Positions 25,288 through 34,215 of a stretch of 55,016 bases of DNA are shown piece after piece. Numbering within the stretch: position 1 is the stretch's first letter; every line of letters begins with the position of its first letter. The notes under the pieces were generated by a model. It had not been told where the DNA came from, did no database searches, and saw only the letters and a program-made list of their open reading frames with translations. This DNA is from CAZEQK01 sp964514395. Its GTDB lineage: Bacteria; Bacillota; Bacilli; Tepidibacillales; Tepidibacillaceae. Where the stretch lies: positions 1-55,016 of the forward strand of contig CAZEQK010000020.1 of assembly GCA_964514395.1 (NCBI GenBank). Direction: 5' to 3'. Made by a program: the position numbers and the translations under genes.

Positions 25288-27024
25288 TTAAAAATTATTG
25301 TATATATAATTTTTAAACGGCACTGTCTTTTCAATCATTTCTTTAGCATGTTTTTTAGTTAGAGCAGTTACTTCAACTCCTCCTAACATACGTGCAAGTT
25401 CATCAATTCGTTTTTCCTCATCCAAATACTCTATCTCTGTATAGGTATTATTGTTATCTATTTTTTTCTGAATTAGATAATGATGGTCAGCCATCGATGC
25501 AGCTTGAGGTAAATGTGTAACAACAAAAACTTGCTTATCCTTTGCAACTATTGCCAGTTTTTCAGCAATAGCTTGCGCTGCTCGTCCACTCACACCCGTA
25601 TCAATCTCATCAAAAATAATCGTTGGAATATCATCCTTACTAGCCAATATTGTTTGTATAGCAAGCATTATTCTTGATAATTCTCCACCGGAAACAATTT
25701 TTTGTAATGGCTTTAGTGGCTCTCCAGGATTAGGTGAAATCAAGAAATTAATTTTGTCTAGTCCTTCATGTGTAAGGTGAAATCTCTTGCCATCAATTTC
25801 TATCCCTTCTATATCTTCTTCATAAGTTAGCTCAACCATAAATTGAGCATTTTTCATTTGTAGATTCTTTAATTCTCTTTCAATCGCATTTGATAATTCT
25901 CCAGCATACTCTTTACGTACATGGGATAATTCGACGGCTTTTTCTCTTGCTATTGTCGTTAATTTATCAAGATGCTCTTGTTTTTTATGAAGGGTTTCGT
26001 CACGATTCATCAATATATTTAATTCTTCGGCTATCCCTTTTTCATATTCTAATATAGCATTAACTGAATCACCATATTTTCTTTTTAGATGATTGATTAA
26101 CGATAATCGTTCTTCTACATGATTAATCTGATCAGCATCAAACTCTATTTTATTCACCTGTTCACTCAATTGACTCGATGCATCCTCAATCTGATAAAAA
26201 GCTTGAGATATTTGTTCTACTAATTTACCTAGGTCCTGATCTAATGAAGAAACCTGTTCAAGTATTCTAACCACATTTGATAATGAATCAATGACACCTT
26301 CCTCATTGTTTAGAATCTGATAGGCGTTTGTTAAATTTGTTGAAATCTTTTCCGCATATCTAATTTTATTTCTTTGCTTTGCTAAGATATCGTCTTCATT
26401 AACTTGTAATTTAGCTTTTGCAATTTCATCTGACTGATATTTCAATAAATCAATACGTTGGTTCATTTCTTTTTCATTGTCAATAAGCTTTTTAACTTCT
26501 TTTTTCAAAGCATCAAATTCTTGATAAATCAGTCTAAAAGCAGCAAGCTTCGATTCAATTTGACGATCACCATATGCATCTAAAAGAAAGAGCTGTTTAT
26601 CTGAGAATAACAGATTTTGATGTTGGTGTTGACTATGTAATTGAATTAAGTAATCGCCAACCTCTCTCAGTATTGCCAGGGTCACAAGCTGGCCATTTAC
26701 GCGGCAAACACTCTTTCCATTTCTTAATAGCTCTCTTTTTAGTATAAGTATGCCATCCTCAGATGGTGGTAATCCATTCTCTTCTAACACTTGAAATACC
26801 TGATGGTTTTCTAGAAGATCGAATAATGCTTCAATCGTCGCTTTTTCTTCGTTGCTCCTAATAAATTCTACAGAGCCTCGACCACCAGTTATCAACTGAA
26901 TAGCATCAATAATGATTGATTTCCCTGCTCCAGTTTCACCTGTTAGGATGTTCAAGCCTTTCTTAAACTCAACCTTTAAATTCTGTATAATAGCAAATTG
27001 AGAAACAGTAAGTTCTATTAACAT
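25288..27024 (-). CDS. recN: DNA repair ATPase RecN
   Basis: The 578-aa SMC-like protein has Walker A GETGAGKS at 29-36, long coiled-coil arms over about residues 150-390, an ABC signature in KIVSGGELSRIMLA near 435 and Walker B TIIFDEIDTGVSG near 460. It binds broken DNA ends early in double-strand break repair. It follows argR with a 12-nt gap and ends at a clear terminator. Length and motifs are those of a complete RecN. Confidence 0.97.
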   Translation of the reverse strand: MLIELTVSQFAIIQNLKVEFKKGLNILTGETGAGKSIIIDAIQLITGGRGSVEFIRSNEEKATIEALFDLLENHQVFQVLEENGLPPSEDGILILKRELLRNGKSVCRVNGQLVTLAILREVGDYLIQLHSQHQHQNLLFSDKQLFLLDAYGDRQIESKLAAFRLIYQEFDALKKEVKKLIDNEKEMNQRIDLLKYQSDEIAKAKLQVNEDDILAKQRNKIRYAEKISTNLTNAYQILNNEEGVIDSLSNVVRILEQVSSLDQDLGKLVEQISQAFYQIEDASSQLSEQVNKIEFDADQINHVEERLSLINHLKRKYGDSVNAILEYEKGIAEELNILMNRDETLHKKQEHLDKLTTIAREKAVELSHVRKEYAGELSNAIERELKNLQMKNAQFMVELTYEEDIEGIEIDGKRFHLTHEGLDKINFLISPNPGEPLKPLQKIVSGGELSRIMLAIQTILASKDDIPTIIFDEIDTGVSGRAAQAIAEKLAIVAKDKQVFVVTHLPQAASMADHHYLIQKKIDNNNTYTEIEYLDEEKRIDELARMLGGVEVTALTKKHAKEMIEKTVPFKNYIYNNF

Positions 27025-27036
27025 ATTATCACCACT

Positions 27037-27483
27037 TTAAAGCATTTCTAAAAATTTTTTTGACATTAATATAGCATCTTCTTTGGTCTTACAAATGATT
27101 AGACAAGTATCATCTCCACAGATGGTTCCCATTATTTCCTTCCATTGAAGGTTATCAATTAATGCACCAATAGCATTGGCATTACCTGGCAAGGTTTTCA
27201 TCACAATTAAGTTATCTGTATAGTCAATGCCAATAAAGCTATCACTTAACGTACGTTTCAATTTATGTAACGGATTAAATTTTTGATCAGCTGGTAGGGA
27301 GTACTTATATCGACCATCCTCTAGTGGAACCTTTATTAGGTGTAACTCTTTAATATCCCTTGATACAGTTGCTTGTGTCACATTAAAACCTGAACTTCTC
27401 AGTTTCTCAACCAGCTCATCCTGAGTGTCAATTTCGTAATTCGCAATAAATTCTCTTATTTTTAAATGCCTTTTTGCTTTCAT
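27037..27483 (-). CDS. argR: Arginine repressor ArgR/AhrC
   Basis: The 148-aa protein has a winged helix-turn-helix N-terminal domain (residues 1-70, with the TQATVSRDIKEL recognition helix) and a C-terminal hexamerisation/arginine-binding domain with GTICGDDTCLII, whose aspartates bind arginine. It represses arginine synthesis and activates catabolism. The ATG has GGAGGACAAA before it; an earlier ATG lies inside a palindrome. A 40-bp perfect palindrome in front of the gene is a likely self-operator. Confidence 0.96.
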   Translation of the reverse strand: MKAKRHLKIREFIANYEIDTQDELVEKLRSSGFNVTQATVSRDIKELHLIKVPLEDGRYKYSLPADQKFNPLHKLKRTLSDSFIGIDYTDNLIVMKTLPGNANAIGALIDNLQWKEIMGTICGDDTCLIICKTKEDAILMSKKFLEML

Positions 27484-27497
27484 TTTGTCCTCCAAGA

Positions 27498-27537
27498 TAA
27501 TTTGTTCTATTGTATAATTATACAATAGAACAAATTA
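27498..27537. promoter_or_regulatory. 40-bp perfect palindrome upstream of argR (candidate ARG box)
   Basis: The sequence is fully self-complementary over 40 bp; its centre TGTATAATTATACA resembles the ARG-box pattern TGAAT-N4-ATTCA. It ends 14 bp before the argR start codon. Autoregulation by ArgR is the simplest reading. A transcript hairpin between tlyA and argR is also possible. Confidence 0.65.
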
Positions 27538-27605
27538 CAAGACAATTAAAACCATTTAATTAAGAAAATTACATAAAAAAAGCAACTTTTAATAAAGCTG
27601 CTGTG

Positions 27606-28418
27606 CTATTGAAGTCCGCGATGAGCTGATTCAACTGTTCTGGATATAACTTCAACAAAGTCAACAATGGTCTTTCCTGATTTTTTATTTCTTAAATACA
27701 TGAGAAATTCAACATTTCCTTCCCCACCTTTAATTGGAGAAAAAGTTAAGCCCTCTATGTTATAATCCAATTCTAAAGTTTCGGTTAATACCTTTGTAAC
27801 CACTTGTTGATGCACTTTTGGATCCTTAATGATTCCTTTTCTTCCAACTAACTCTTTACCTGCTTCAAATTGTGGTTTTATTAACGCAACAACCTCACCA
27901 TTTTCCTCTAAAATATTTTTAAGATTTGTTAAAATTATTTTTAGAGAAATAAAGGAAACATCGATGGTTGCAAAATTCGGTTGACTTGATTTTAAATTTT
28001 CCCTAGTTAAATATCGGAAATTCGTCCTTTCTAAAACATGAACTCGTTCATCCTGCCTTAAACTCCAAGCTAATTGCCCATAACCAACATCAACTGCATA
28101 AATTTCTTTTGCACCATGTTGAAGTGAGCAATCACTAAAACCACCTGTAGATGCGCCTATATCAATAACAACTTTCCCCTTCAAATCAATATGAAAGGTT
28201 TTTATTGCTTTTAATAATTTTAACCCGCCTCTTGACACATAGGGATGAAGATCACCTTTAATTACGATATTAGCATCAACAGGAACTTGCATTCCTGCTT
28301 TATCCATAATTTCTTCGTTCACTTTTATTAATCCAGCCATAATCGATTTTTTAGCTTGCTCTCTTGATTGAAATAGTCCTTTTGTAACTAATAATACATC
28401 TAATCTTTCCTTTGCCAT
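27606..28418 (-). CDS. tlyA: TlyA-family rRNA 2'-O-methyltransferase
   Basis: The 270-aa protein has an N-terminal S4 RNA-binding domain (about 1-60) and an FtsJ/RrmJ-type methyltransferase with the SAM site VVIDIGASTGGFSDCS near 83-98 and a catalytic Lys in VALIKPQFE. Members methylate ribosomal RNA riboses (hemolysin TlyA family, YqxC in B. subtilis). It follows dxs by 3 nt and precedes argR. Confidence 0.93.
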   Translation of the reverse strand: MAKERLDVLLVTKGLFQSREQAKKSIMAGLIKVNEEIMDKAGMQVPVDANIVIKGDLHPYVSRGGLKLLKAIKTFHIDLKGKVVIDIGASTGGFSDCSLQHGAKEIYAVDVGYGQLAWSLRQDERVHVLERTNFRYLTRENLKSSQPNFATIDVSFISLKIILTNLKNILEENGEVVALIKPQFEAGKELVGRKGIIKDPKVHQQVVTKVLTETLELDYNIEGLTFSPIKGGEGNVEFLMYLRNKKSGKTIVDFVEVISRTVESAHRGLQ

Positions 28419-28421
28419 GAT

Positions 28422-30305
28422 CTATGCCCTTTGCTTTATATTTGGTAGATACGATTTAATTTGTTTAGCAATACTCACTGATGAGATACCAACAAGCTCT
28501 CTTAATTCAGAAATACTCCCTTGTTCGATAAACTCATCTGGTATTCCAATTCTTGTTACACTAGGGTTTAAATGATTATTTTCATAAAACTCTAATATGG
28601 CACTACCAAAACCACCTTCTTTAATCCCTTCTTCTACCACAAAAATTGTATAATTTTTATCAGCTAAATTTAGTAAAAGTTCCTTATCGAGTGGCTTTAT
28701 AAATCTTGCATTTATAATCATTGGATATATACTGGATTTAGCCAAAATAGCAGCCGCTTCTTCAGCAAATTGAACCATTGGTCCAACTGCTAAAATTGCT
28801 ACATCTTGACCTCGTTGTATAATTTCAAAATCCCCAATAGGTATTTGCTTATATTCAGTATCTAAGGTTACACCAACTCCACTACCTCTTGGATATCTTA
28901 CGGCAACTGGTCCTTTACAATGTTCCACTGCTGTATAGATCATATGCTGTAATTCATTTTCATCCTTTGGCATCATCACTGTCATGTTTGGCAAATTGCG
29001 TAAATAAGCCATGTCAAAAACGCCATGATGCGTTTCCCCATCTGCACCTACAAACCCAGCACGATCAATAGCAAAGGTTACATGAAGATTCTGTCTAGTT
29101 ACGTCATGAATTAATTGGTCGTAGGCTCTTTGTAGGAAGGTTGAATAAATTGCTAATACCGGCTTCAACCCATCAATTGCCAATCCTGCTGCCATCGTTG
29201 TTGCATGCTGCTCAGCTATTCCAACATCAAAAAAACGTTGTGGAAATTCGTTTTGAAATTGTTTAAGTCCGGTTCCACTTGGCATTGCTGCTGTTATCGC
29301 AACGACATCAGGATCATTTTTCGCAATATTTACTATCGTGTCACCAAAAATTTGTGTATAGCTTGGAGGGCCCTCTTTCTTCATCACTTCACCAGACTCG
29401 ATTTTGTATGGTGAGATCCCATGAAATTTATCAGAATCTAATTCAGCAGGCTTATAGCCTTTTCCTTTTTTCGTAACGACATGAATTAAAACTGGCCCTT
29501 CTGTCTTATCGGCAGTCTTTAAGGTCTCAAATAAATCCTCAAAATTATGTCCATCAATCGGACCAAAGTAGGTCAATCCTAATTCTTCAAAAAGCACACC
29601 ATTTACGATAAGATATTTTAAGCTATCTTTAATTTTTTCTGCAGTCTTCGCTAATTTACCACCTATCGCTGGTACTTTTTTCAATAATAATTCAAGCTCA
29701 TCTTTTGCTTTTAAATATCGATTATCAGTTCTTAGTTTTTCTAGATAATTATGAATAGCCCCAACATTTGGGGCAATTGACATCTCATTATCGTTTAAAA
29801 TAACCATCATATTACGTTGTTCATGACCAATATGATTTAACGCCTCAAGCGCCATTCCACCAGTCATAGCACCATCACCTATTACAGCAATTACTCGATG
29901 TTTTTCTTTTTTAATATCTCGAGCAATGGTAAGTCCCATTGCAGCAGACAAAGACGTACTACTGTGCCCCGTTTCCCAAATATCATGTTCACTTTCTGAC
30001 CTTTTCGGAAAACCACTTAAACCTCTGAATTTACGTAATTTATCAAATTGACCTGCTCGACCAGTTAATATTTTATGCACATAGGCTTGATGTCCTACAT
30101 CCCAAAGTATTTTATCCTTAGGGCTGTCAAATAAGTAATGTAATGCTATCGTTAACTCAACAACTCCTAAATTCGGTGCTAAGTGTCCACCTGTTACTGC
30201 TAATTTTTCAATTAAAAAGGTTCGAATATCTTCTGCTAATTCCTGTAACTCTTTAACAGAAAGAGATTTTATAACCTTCGGATCTTTTATATTATGGAGT
30301 TCCAT
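28422..30305 (-). CDS. dxs: 1-deoxy-D-xylulose-5-phosphate synthase
   Basis: The 627-aa thiamine enzyme has a conserved HPDKILWDVGHQAYVHK-like start (here DSPKDKILWDVGHQAYVHK), GHSSTSLSAAMG, the ThDP/Mg motif GDGAMTGGMALEALN, and the transketolase pyrimidine domain with EQHATTMAAGLA. It condenses pyruvate and glyceraldehyde-3-phosphate, the first step of the MEP isoprenoid pathway. The ATG behind AGGAGGAAAAC is chosen. It overlaps the 3' end of oapA by 14 nt, linking it to the OLE locus. Confidence 0.97.
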   Translation of the reverse strand: MELHNIKDPKVIKSLSVKELQELAEDIRTFLIEKLAVTGGHLAPNLGVVELTIALHYLFDSPKDKILWDVGHQAYVHKILTGRAGQFDKLRKFRGLSGFPKRSESEHDIWETGHSSTSLSAAMGLTIARDIKKEKHRVIAVIGDGAMTGGMALEALNHIGHEQRNMMVILNDNEMSIAPNVGAIHNYLEKLRTDNRYLKAKDELELLLKKVPAIGGKLAKTAEKIKDSLKYLIVNGVLFEELGLTYFGPIDGHNFEDLFETLKTADKTEGPVLIHVVTKKGKGYKPAELDSDKFHGISPYKIESGEVMKKEGPPSYTQIFGDTIVNIAKNDPDVVAITAAMPSGTGLKQFQNEFPQRFFDVGIAEQHATTMAAGLAIDGLKPVLAIYSTFLQRAYDQLIHDVTRQNLHVTFAIDRAGFVGADGETHHGVFDMAYLRNLPNMTVMMPKDENELQHMIYTAVEHCKGPVAVRYPRGSGVGVTLDTEYKQIPIGDFEIIQRGQDVAILAVGPMVQFAEEAAAILAKSSIYPMIINARFIKPLDKELLLNLADKNYTIFVVEEGIKEGGFGSAILEFYENNHLNPSVTRIGIPDEFIEQGSISELRELVGISSVSIAKQIKSYLPNIKQRA

Positions 30306-30909
30306 GTTTTCCTCCTGCTTTCCTTTTGTTCTTTTTATTCCCATTGAAAATTTTTATATTAAGATTTTTTTCTATAAAAGAAAAAAATCGACCTACTTTT
30401 AGAATAATTTTTGTTGAATTATTTATCGCAATGGTTTTCCCAACTGCTTTTCCCCCCACAGTCATCGCTGCTACTGTTGCTGTAAATAACACAGATATAA
30501 AAGTAAAAAAAACTGATTGCTCAGTAGCACCAAAGGAATACATTAATTGGATAACTACTCCTGCACTCGCAGTTCCACTCACTATTCCACTAATATCACC
30601 TACGACATCATTACAAAAATTAGAAAATTTATCTGCATTTCTTACAATTTGAATCGCATGCTTCGCCCCATCTAACTTTTCAGCCGCCATGGAATGATAT
30701 GGCTTTTCATCAGCAGAAGCCGCAGCTAATCCAAGTATATCAAAAAAAATACCGATAATTACAATGATAAAGACAACTAGCATACCTATGCCCCAACCAA
30801 CACCAGCTAATATCATCGTTGAGACAATAGAAAAACTTGAAGAAAGAAGCATCGTGATAAGAGATATAAATAAGCTCCACTGCAAAGATTCTTTATAAGA
30901 AAATTTCAT
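30292..30909 (-). CDS. oapA: OLE-associated membrane protein OapA
   Basis: The 205-aa integral membrane protein has about four hydrophobic segments (residues 12-35, 38-62, 108-140, 140-160) and a cytosolic loop with the conserved block AAASADEKPYHSMAAEKLDGAKHAI then NADKFSNFCNDVVGDISGI. The C-terminus is Lys/Arg-rich. Gene location immediately after an OLE RNA and before dxs, plus size and topology, match OapA (BH2780-type), which binds OLE RNA and holds it at the membrane. No enzymatic motif is visible. Its AGGGG ribosome site can pair in a hairpin with the 3' end of OLE. Confidence 0.85.
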   Translation of the reverse strand: MKFSYKESLQWSLFISLITMLLSSSFSIVSTMILAGVGWGIGMLVVFIIVIIGIFFDILGLAAASADEKPYHSMAAEKLDGAKHAIQIVRNADKFSNFCNDVVGDISGIVSGTASAGVVIQLMYSFGATEQSVFFTFISVLFTATVAAMTVGGKAVGKTIAINNSTKIILKVGRFFSFIEKNLNIKIFNGNKKNKRKAGGKHGTP

Positions 30910-30921
30910 TATGTACTTTTC

Positions 30922-30941
30922 CCCTAAAAATAAATTTAGGG
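30922..30941 (-). promoter_or_regulatory. Hairpin that can hide the oapA ribosome binding site
   Basis: CCCTAAA pairs with TTTAGGG over 7 bp with a 6-nt loop. The second arm contains the AGGGG Shine-Dalgarno of oapA, while the CCC of the first arm is also the last part of the OLE closing helix P1. The two structures compete for these bases. A regulatory effect is inferred. Confidence 0.45.
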
Positions 30942-31532
30942 AGTGGTAGCTTCATGGGTAAACACTGTGGCTTAGGTCCAGTAGGTTTTCCCATAAGAGA
31001 CACCTTTTGTCACCAAAAAGGCGGTTTCCCATTATGCCCTCATCAATACTGTCACCAAATATTGGACTGGATTACCACTTAGACCACACTTTAATCCCCA
31101 AAAAGCTTCTGCTGAACAGTCTAGGAGTTTTCCTCAACAACCCTTAACTTATCCCTAGCCTCTTTTGCAATATAGATTTCATATAGAACGACTGTGTTGT
31201 CTTGGCCAAAGAAAACACAAGGTTAACCTATAATCCCAAACTATATCACGCAAGGCAGGCTACGCTGCACACAAGGTTTTTTCTCGCATGCAGGTTCATA
31301 CCCCAAGTCATAATAATCAGGACGATGCCTTCTTACTACAAGCTTGGGCCTCCGCGGAAAGAGGGTCTACGCCCACATGCCATTGCGGATCGCCCCCAAT
31401 CCTTAACTCCCAGCATCGACCCCCAACTGGGCGTCGGAAGCCAACACCAAGAACTTCATCGATGTGCCCTTTAGCGGATTTTTAGGCCCGCCTTCAAGAT
31501 AAGTAGATTGACTAGAATACTGCACCACTCCC
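30939..31532 (-). ncRNA. ole: OLE RNA (ornate, large, extremophilic)
   Basis: This gene-free interval is much richer in G+C than the roughly one-third GC neighbourhood and lies between ispA and oapA-dxs, the known OLE location. It starts GGGAGTGGT and ends ACCACTCCC on the minus strand, a 9-bp perfect closing helix (P1) enclosing about 594 nt, close to the usual OLE length of about 610 nt. Internal hairpins occur, e.g. CCTTTT...AAAAGG near the 3' side. A vegetative-type promoter lies just upstream, and oapA follows 30 nt later. The plus-strand open frames here are short and codon-unlike. OLE-OapA complexes gather at the membrane and affect stress tolerance. Confidence 0.92.
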
Positions 31533-31546
31533 ATATTCTAATTGTT

Positions 31547-31575
31547 ATTATATCATATATAAAATAGCTTCACAA
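31547..31575 (-). promoter_or_regulatory. Sigma-A-type promoter for OLE RNA
   Basis: TTGTGA, 17-bp spacer, TATAAT on the minus strand. The predicted transcription start falls near 31540, a few bases before the GGGAGTGGT that opens OLE helix P1. OLE would thus have its own promoter separate from ispA readthrough. Confidence 0.8.
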
Positions 31576-31612
31576 AAGAACTAAAAGGGTATAGAGGTAA
31601 ATGTTGATATTA

Positions 31613-32521
31613 TTAAATCTCACGATAAATGAGATAATCAGCTAAATCTAATAAACGATTTGGTTCAATTCCAATATCATTTATCAATTCTTTTGCCTCA
31701 TTTGTCAATCTAATGATTTCTTGTTTTGAGGCTTCAATTCCCTTAAAGTAAGGAAAGGTTACTTTATTATTAGATTGATCGCTGCCTACATTCTTTCCCA
31801 ACTTTTTACTATCACCAATCACATCTAATATGTCATCCTGAATTTGGAATGCCAATCCTATTTTCCTACCAAATTCAGATAAAGCATCCAATTGTAGTTG
31901 ATTTGCATTTGCTAAAAGTGCACCTAATCGAATAGAAAAAACAATTAAATCTCCTGTTTTATGAGTATGTATATATAATAGTTCTTCAAAGGATGTCCTC
32001 TTTTGCTCTGACTGTAAATCTACAACTTGACCTCCTACCATCCCAGCCGCACCTGAATAGCTTGCAAATTCCTCAATGATTTGAAGGGCACGATCTAGGG
32101 AAAGATTGTTTAATTTTCTTAAATACTTAGCAAAATTACCAAACGCATGAGTCAATAAACCATCACCAGCTAATATTGCCATTGCTTCACCATATACCTT
32201 ATGATTCGTCAGCTTTCCTCTTCGATAGTCATCATTATCCATCGCTGGTAAATCATCATGAATTAATGAATAGGTATGTAATAATTCCAAATTTATGACG
32301 ACAGGTAAAATTTCATCCATACTTTCTTTACCAAAAGCCTCATAGGTAGCTAATGCTAAGATCGGTCTTATCCTTTTGCCACCAGCAGTCAGAGAATAAT
32401 CCATCGCCTGCTTCAACAATGGTGGAACACCAGCATCTGGTAAATAATTGGTGATAACAGCATTAATCTGTTCAGCCTTTTCCTTCAAAAAAAAGGAAAG
32501 AGTGTTTTCCTGCTTCTGCAT
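31613..32521 (-). CDS. ispA: Farnesyl/geranyl diphosphate synthase
   Basis: The 302-aa prenyltransferase has the first aspartate-rich motif in LIHDDLPAMDNDDYRRG (near residue 90) and the second in FQIQDDILD (near 228), both of which bind Mg-diphosphate. It condenses IPP with DMAPP/GPP to farnesyl diphosphate for quinone and undecaprenyl synthesis. AAGGAGTAG precedes its ATG. It is followed by the OLE RNA and then dxs, another isoprenoid gene, and preceded by xseB. Confidence 0.96.
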   Translation of the reverse strand: MQKQENTLSFFLKEKAEQINAVITNYLPDAGVPPLLKQAMDYSLTAGGKRIRPILALATYEAFGKESMDEILPVVINLELLHTYSLIHDDLPAMDNDDYRRGKLTNHKVYGEAMAILAGDGLLTHAFGNFAKYLRKLNNLSLDRALQIIEEFASYSGAAGMVGGQVVDLQSEQKRTSFEELLYIHTHKTGDLIVFSIRLGALLANANQLQLDALSEFGRKIGLAFQIQDDILDVIGDSKKLGKNVGSDQSNNKVTFPYFKGIEASKQEIIRLTNEAKELINDIGIEPNRLLDLADYLIYREI

Positions 32522-32527
32522 GAGCTA

Positions 32528-32797
32528 CTACTCCTTCTCATCATCATAGTTAGTAAATGGTTTTTTAATAAATTCTCCATCTTTTTCTAATAGACTTTCA
32601 ATTTTCATTTCAATATTTCCCAATTTTAGATGACATTTTTTTGCAAGCTTCATTCCTTCTTGAAATAAATCGATTGCTGTCTCTAATGGTACCTCTCCCA
32701 ATTCAAGTTTATCTACGATTTGCTCCAGTCTTTCTAATGCTTCTTCAAAGGTAAGCCCATCAATCTGTTTATCTGTTAAAAATTTTTCATCCTTCAT
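32528..32797 (-). CDS. xseB: Exodeoxyribonuclease VII small subunit
   Basis: The 89-aa helical protein contains the family signature TFEEALERLEQIVDKLELGEVPLETAIDLFQEGMKLAKKC (residues about 16-55), which forms a two-helix coiled coil. Several small subunits bind one XseA and are needed for stability of exonuclease VII. Its ATG overlaps the xseA end by 11 nt, and ispA follows 6 nt after the stop. Confidence 0.96.
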   Translation of the reverse strand: MKDEKFLTDKQIDGLTFEEALERLEQIVDKLELGEVPLETAIDLFQEGMKLAKKCHLKLGNIEMKIESLLEKDGEFIKKPFTNYDDEKE

Positions 32798-34151
32798 TCT
32801 TATTACTCTCCTTCAAACCCCATACTTGGCATTCCAATTTACCGTCAGTAATATGTACTTTAACAATGTCACCAAGCTGAACATCCTTTATGGACTTTAT
32901 TAATTTTTTTTCCTTTTCATCATATGGAAGTGCATATCCCCTTTTCATTACCTTTAAAGGGCTTAATGCATCTAATTTACCTAGTTTATTATTTAATCTA
33001 TTTTCATAGTCTTGCTTAATTCTATGCATTTCTCTTAATAATTGTTTATTTAATCTTTCAAGCTTATCACTACTATTATTTACTTTTTGTTTTGGGTTTT
33101 CATGTACAAGCTTTTGAAATACAGTTAGAAAGCGTTGTTTATGATTTGATGTCTGTTTATTTAAGGAATGCTGTAACTTATCTTCTAAATAGTCCACACG
33201 CTGTACTTGTTCCAAAAAAAATTGCTTTGGACGTTTAAACAAGACTGATTTTGATAGTTGATATAGAGAGTTCCTTGCATGTTCTATCTGTTTGTATATC
33301 TGTTTTTCCATGCGGTTGCTATAGTAAGCGATACTTATCTTTAGCTCATCGATATGCGGTACAGCTAATTCAGCAGCCGCGGTTGGAGTTGCTGCTCTAA
33401 CATCTGCAACAAAGTCGGCGATTGTAAAATCCGTCTCATGCCCCACAGCACTAATGATAGGTAGCTGAGATTCATAAATACTTCTTGCTACAACTTCTTC
33501 ATTAAAAGCCCATAATTCTTCAAGGGAACCCCCACCTCTACCAATGATTAATAGGTCAGCTTCCCCTTGCATATTCATTTGCTTAATACCATTTGCAATG
33601 GTTTTTGCCGCTGTTTCTCCTTGAACGAGAACAGGAAAAATCAAGATATCTACAAGTGGATACCTTCTTTTAATCGTAATAATCATATCTCTAACGGCTG
33701 CACCTGTAGAGGAGGTGATAATACCAATCGTCTGTGGAAAGGGGGGAAGCTGTTTTTTAATTGAAGGGCTGAATAGTCCTTCTTGCTCTAATCTTTCTTT
33801 TAATTGTTCATAGGCTAAATATAACTGTCCAATTCCATCTGGTTGCATTTCTTGAACATAGAATTGGTACTGACCATCTCTCTCAAAGACAGAAACATAG
33901 CCCTTCGCTATAATTTTCATCCCATTTTTTGGTACGAATTTAATAAAACGATTATTACCAGCAAACATAATGACGCGCAATCTACTTGCTTCATCCTTTA
34001 ATGTAAAATACATGTGCCCGCTAGAATGGTGGGTAAAATTAGAAATTTCTCCACGTATCCAGACATCAGAAAGAGTCCCGTCATTATCTAATAGGTTTTT
34101 AATATAATTTGTTAATTCATTTATTGTATAAATCTTTACTTGATCCTTCAA
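32787..34151 (-). CDS. xseA: Exodeoxyribonuclease VII large subunit
   Basis: The 454-aa protein has an N-terminal OB-fold (about 1-105, with VWIRGEISNFTHHSSGHMYFTLKDE), the catalytic domain with IGIITSSTGAAVRDM and GRGGGSLEELWAFNEE, then a long coiled-coil region and a C-terminal GYALPYD segment. It degrades single-stranded DNA with XseB. TTG is the start, served by GGAGGG 5-6 nt upstream. It is translationally coupled to xseB. Confidence 0.96.
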   Translation of the reverse strand: MKDQVKIYTINELTNYIKNLLDNDGTLSDVWIRGEISNFTHHSSGHMYFTLKDEASRLRVIMFAGNNRFIKFVPKNGMKIIAKGYVSVFERDGQYQFYVQEMQPDGIGQLYLAYEQLKERLEQEGLFSPSIKKQLPPFPQTIGIITSSTGAAVRDMIITIKRRYPLVDILIFPVLVQGETAAKTIANGIKQMNMQGEADLLIIGRGGGSLEELWAFNEEVVARSIYESQLPIISAVGHETDFTIADFVADVRAATPTAAAELAVPHIDELKISIAYYSNRMEKQIYKQIEHARNSLYQLSKSVLFKRPKQFFLEQVQRVDYLEDKLQHSLNKQTSNHKQRFLTVFQKLVHENPKQKVNNSSDKLERLNKQLLREMHRIKQDYENRLNNKLGKLDALSPLKVMKRGYALPYDEKEKKLIKSIKDVQLGDIVKVHITDGKLECQVWGLKESNKNEG

Positions 34152-34215
34152 TCAAAGCCCTCCGTTATTCCACAAACACACTCTATATTGCATTCAACTC
34201 ATCATCTTACTCATT

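Noticed and set aside
31202..31485. Two overlapping plus-strand open frames of 65-90 codons in the GC-rich stretch
   Set aside because: They lie antisense to the OLE RNA, have no ribosome site, and have a Pro/His/Arg-rich composition unlike the other proteins here.
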